A stretch of 64,000 nt of DNA from Anas platyrhynchos (taxonomy: Eukaryota > Chordata > Aves > Anseriformes > Anatidae). The stretch is from positions 3,472,001 through 3,536,000 of the forward strand of contig NC_092605.1 in the NCBI RefSeq assembly GCF_047663525.1. The letters are read 5' to 3'. This document shows, in pieces, positions 61,701-64,000 of the stretch (position 1 is the first letter of the stretch; each line of letters begins with the position of its first letter). Position numbers and translations under genes: made by a program. The notes beneath the pieces were generated by a model. The model was not told where the DNA came from. It did no database searches and was given only the letters and a program-made list of their open reading frames with translations.

Positions 61701-64000
61701 TGTGTTTTATTAGCTCCCAGATGTGCAGGTGAGGTGAATCTTCGGGAAATGAGTTTCGCTGCCACAGATTTCCTAACATCACTCAAGGTCTCAAATAAAA
61801 TCTCATAATGGAACAAAAGGCTGTCGTAGAATTTTAAAGAAGTCCTTGGCAAAGCGTCATTTCTGCATCTGTTCATGTTGTATACAGACATACAAATCCA
61901 CAACATCTTTGATATTTACCCAGCTGAAAACAGAAGGTCGGCTGCTGAGGCTGTGTATACCCACGTGAATTAAAACCATCCGAGCCTCTGTAGGCACTTG
62001 CCTGGATGCCTTCTGGCGTAGGTACTCCAGGATCCGGAGATGCTTTACTGGGTGGTATTCAGGGCATTATGTCCTGGATTGCAGCATGAACAAATCTGCT
62101 CAATGAGCAACTAGAAGTGACCACACAACAGCAGGTGTCTTCACCACCCAAGTGAGGTGTGGTCTCCTGCATGCCTAACTTCTTTGGGCAGTGGTGAGCA
62201 TCACCAATGTCTGGAGGACATCAGCTAAGATGCCACATGGGCCATGGGAAACTCAAGGGTGTTAGAAGAGAACGGGGTGGGTCGTGACACAAAGGCCACC
62301 GTGCCCAAGCAGAAACCTTGCCAGTTGCTATTTAGGGCTTTGAAATCGGCACCTAAGTCAGCAGAGATGGCTCTTCAGAAATGTGGAGCATGAACTCTAC
62401 TGCATTGTGAGACTGTTGCAGAAAAAAGCAATGCAAGAAATAGAGCAGCACACCCTTCGTTCTGCAGGGGTACGGCGAGAGGAGAAGCTGTGAGCTGCCT
62501 CTGTTTCCAACAGAGAGGGCTTTAGCTGGGAATTGTAGAGGAGAACCAAGAAAAGGCAACAGGATCTGACAGTGCAGACAGGCTGGTGAGAGGAGATCGT
62601 AATGTCCTGGAGTAAATACTGGTGGCATAAGGCAGTCTCTTTTCTCATAGCGAGTGTATGATAAATGCAGAGTGGAGCATTAATTACTGTAGGGAGGTAA
62701 GAGAAGTGGAGTGAGGCTAATGGTAAAGCAACTGGTAGCTGTTCACATGGCATTGAGGGGAGGGATGAAAAGCAGTGAGCAGTGGAGGGTCTGCAGGCAG
62801 CACCGGGGGGGACTGCAGAAGGGGGAAATTCATGTCACAGCAGAAAATAAAAAAATAAGAGACTTGAGGAGGAGTTCTACTTTGCCCACCAGACAATTGA
62901 AAATAGATCAAAAGCAGAACCCAAAGGGTTTGTTAGAGCTGACAGCTCTTAAGGAAGAAAGTGGGGCAAATTTCATACATTTCAATGTTTTTAAATCATT
63001 TTCTTTTTGCCCAGAAAGTAAGGTAGGAGCAAAGAAAGGGAGAAGACCTGATTCAGATATCACCGTTAGTAGGTGAGACACAGCTCTGAGTCCACAGCAC
63101 TGAATTGGGCCCTTTATCCCTGCTCCTTAAAAGTTAGCATTTCCGGTCCCCACAATGAGAAATAAGTGAATTATCCATCTTTTTAGGTCCCAAGCATTTT
63201 TCTGAAAACAAGACCTACCCTGGCAAAATATGACAATAACCCCAGGTGCTGGCAGTGCTCCTCATCAAATTCACCTTCAGGAGGAAACAAAAATACAAAC
63301 TGTCAAATGGACAAAAATCTCCCTGACTGTCAGGACTCAGGAGGTGTCAGCCAGCATCTGTCTCAAAAACAAGCTATACTTCCAAGTTTCCAGCTTCACC
63401 AGGATCTCGCAACAGCCGAAGGCAGACACCCAATAAATGGGTATTTAACCTCCCAAGGCTTCTTTCTCTGCTGGCTCCATCCTCCTCGGTGATGAAGGCA
63501 GCAGTACAGCAGTAACGTGGGGTAGCAAATTCACGCGGGGTGTGTTTTGCACACGATCTGCATCAATACTTCATGATTTCTTCTGCAATAACAGCATTAA
63601 GCATCCTCTGGCAGAGGCTCACAGGAGCCCCGCTTGCTCAAGTAACTTAAAGAGAGACCTGTGAGATTGTCAGCAAACAGTGGGAGATGAATCATCAAAC
63701 TCTGGACAAATTAACATAGAAAGTGTCAATTTACAGGAAGAAAAAATCTAATTCTGTTGCCTGTGGCCTGTGTGGAGAGGCCCGAAATTGCCCCGGTTTG
63801 ACCACAGGGCAGGTTTTGAAAGTAAAAGGGGGTGCACCACCCATTCCTCTTTACAGCAGTTATTTTGTGATGAGGAACAAAGAGAAAAGAAGGTTAATTC
63901 AGCAGCAACATTTGCCATTGTGTGTCAGCCCAGTGAGGCAGAGGGGTTGTGCTGGTAGAAAATCAAAGAAATGAACACAGAGCACTGATAGATGCTGCAC

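Larger units (their letters stand above)
38615..64000 (+). other. CACNG4: CACNG4 intron 1 (incomplete)
   Basis: From the exon 1 donor to the window end no sequence encoding the next TARP exon (expected to begin with the IYKGHCF-like loop) was recognised, so all of this is taken as intron 1. A long first intron is usual for type I TARP genes. The first 350 bases are still CpG island. The remainder is AT-rich to neutral, without a CR1 fragment that I can recognise, and holds simple repeats plus one CpG-enriched patch around 55.2-55.7 kb. Many short open frames occur on both strands, and none has a recognisable domain. Confidence 0.75.

Noticed and set aside
59700..63900. Purine-rich + strand region suspected to be an old retroviral or DNA-transposon copy
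   Set aside because: No LTR-like paired ends, primer-binding site, long pol/gag-like or transposase-like frame could be identified. Left as ordinary intron.
38615..64000. Search for CACNG4 exon 2 within the window
   Set aside because: No stretch encoding the expected continuation of the first extracellular loop with proper phase and splice sites was recognised. A translated search with a gamma-4 protein would settle it.
1..64000. CRISPR array, operon, phage or other prokaryote-type system
   Set aside because: The window is eukaryotic: spliced exons, CR1 retrotransposon fragments and a CpG island. No regularly spaced direct repeats or gene clusters of that type are present.

Overview
The window reads as a vertebrate, almost certainly avian, autosomal segment. 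It holds two paralogous genes in tandem on the + strand, CACNG5 and CACNG4, which encode transmembrane AMPA-receptor regulatory proteins (TARPs) of the claudin/PMP22/EMP/calcium-channel-gamma superfamily. The avian call rests on three fragments of CR1 LINE with the diagnostic 3' end (a conserved 'TCTTCCAACC' block followed by tandem ATTCTGTG octamers), the very short introns of CACNG5, and the absence of any Alu/B1-like SINE. Species is not resolved.

Layout. About 1-3.4 kb: non-coding sequence upstream of the CACNG5 coding region, with no CpG-island promoter, so the CACNG5 promoter probably lies left of the window. 3,551-6,035: the complete CACNG5 coding sequence in five exons, which splice in frame to 275 codons plus a stop. 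6,036 to about 37.9 kb: 3'UTR, then roughly 30 kb of intergenic DNA with no recognisable exon, a 0.5-kb minus-oriented CR1, a 55-bp plus-oriented CR1 tail and numerous poly-A/poly-T tracts. About 37.9-39.0 kb: a strong CpG island with GC boxes, a hexamer repeat and a C-rich tract, taken as the CACNG4 promoter/5'UTR. 38,392-38,614: CACNG4 coding exon 1 only (74 codons plus one base). 38,615 to the end: CACNG4 intron 1. I did not recognise exon 2 (the exon that begins just after the GLW-x-x-C motif) within the window, so the rest of CACNG4 should lie to the right.

Function. Both genes encode four-pass auxiliary subunits that bind AMPA-type glutamate receptors. Gamma-5 is a type II TARP and gamma-4 a type I TARP. 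The arrangement CACNG5 then CACNG4, same strand, matches the known vertebrate CACNG5-CACNG4-CACNG1 cluster, which arose by tandem duplication.

I found no CRISPR array, provirus, operon or other exotic system. The points most worth a second look are local: a 7-codon upstream ORF overlapping the CACNG4 start, the C-rich/hexamer-repeat 5'UTR, GTAC-type splice donors, a paired AP-1 inverted repeat in CACNG4 intron 1, a perfect palindrome in the CACNG5 3'UTR, and an 0.8-kb stretch at about 52 kb open on both strands.
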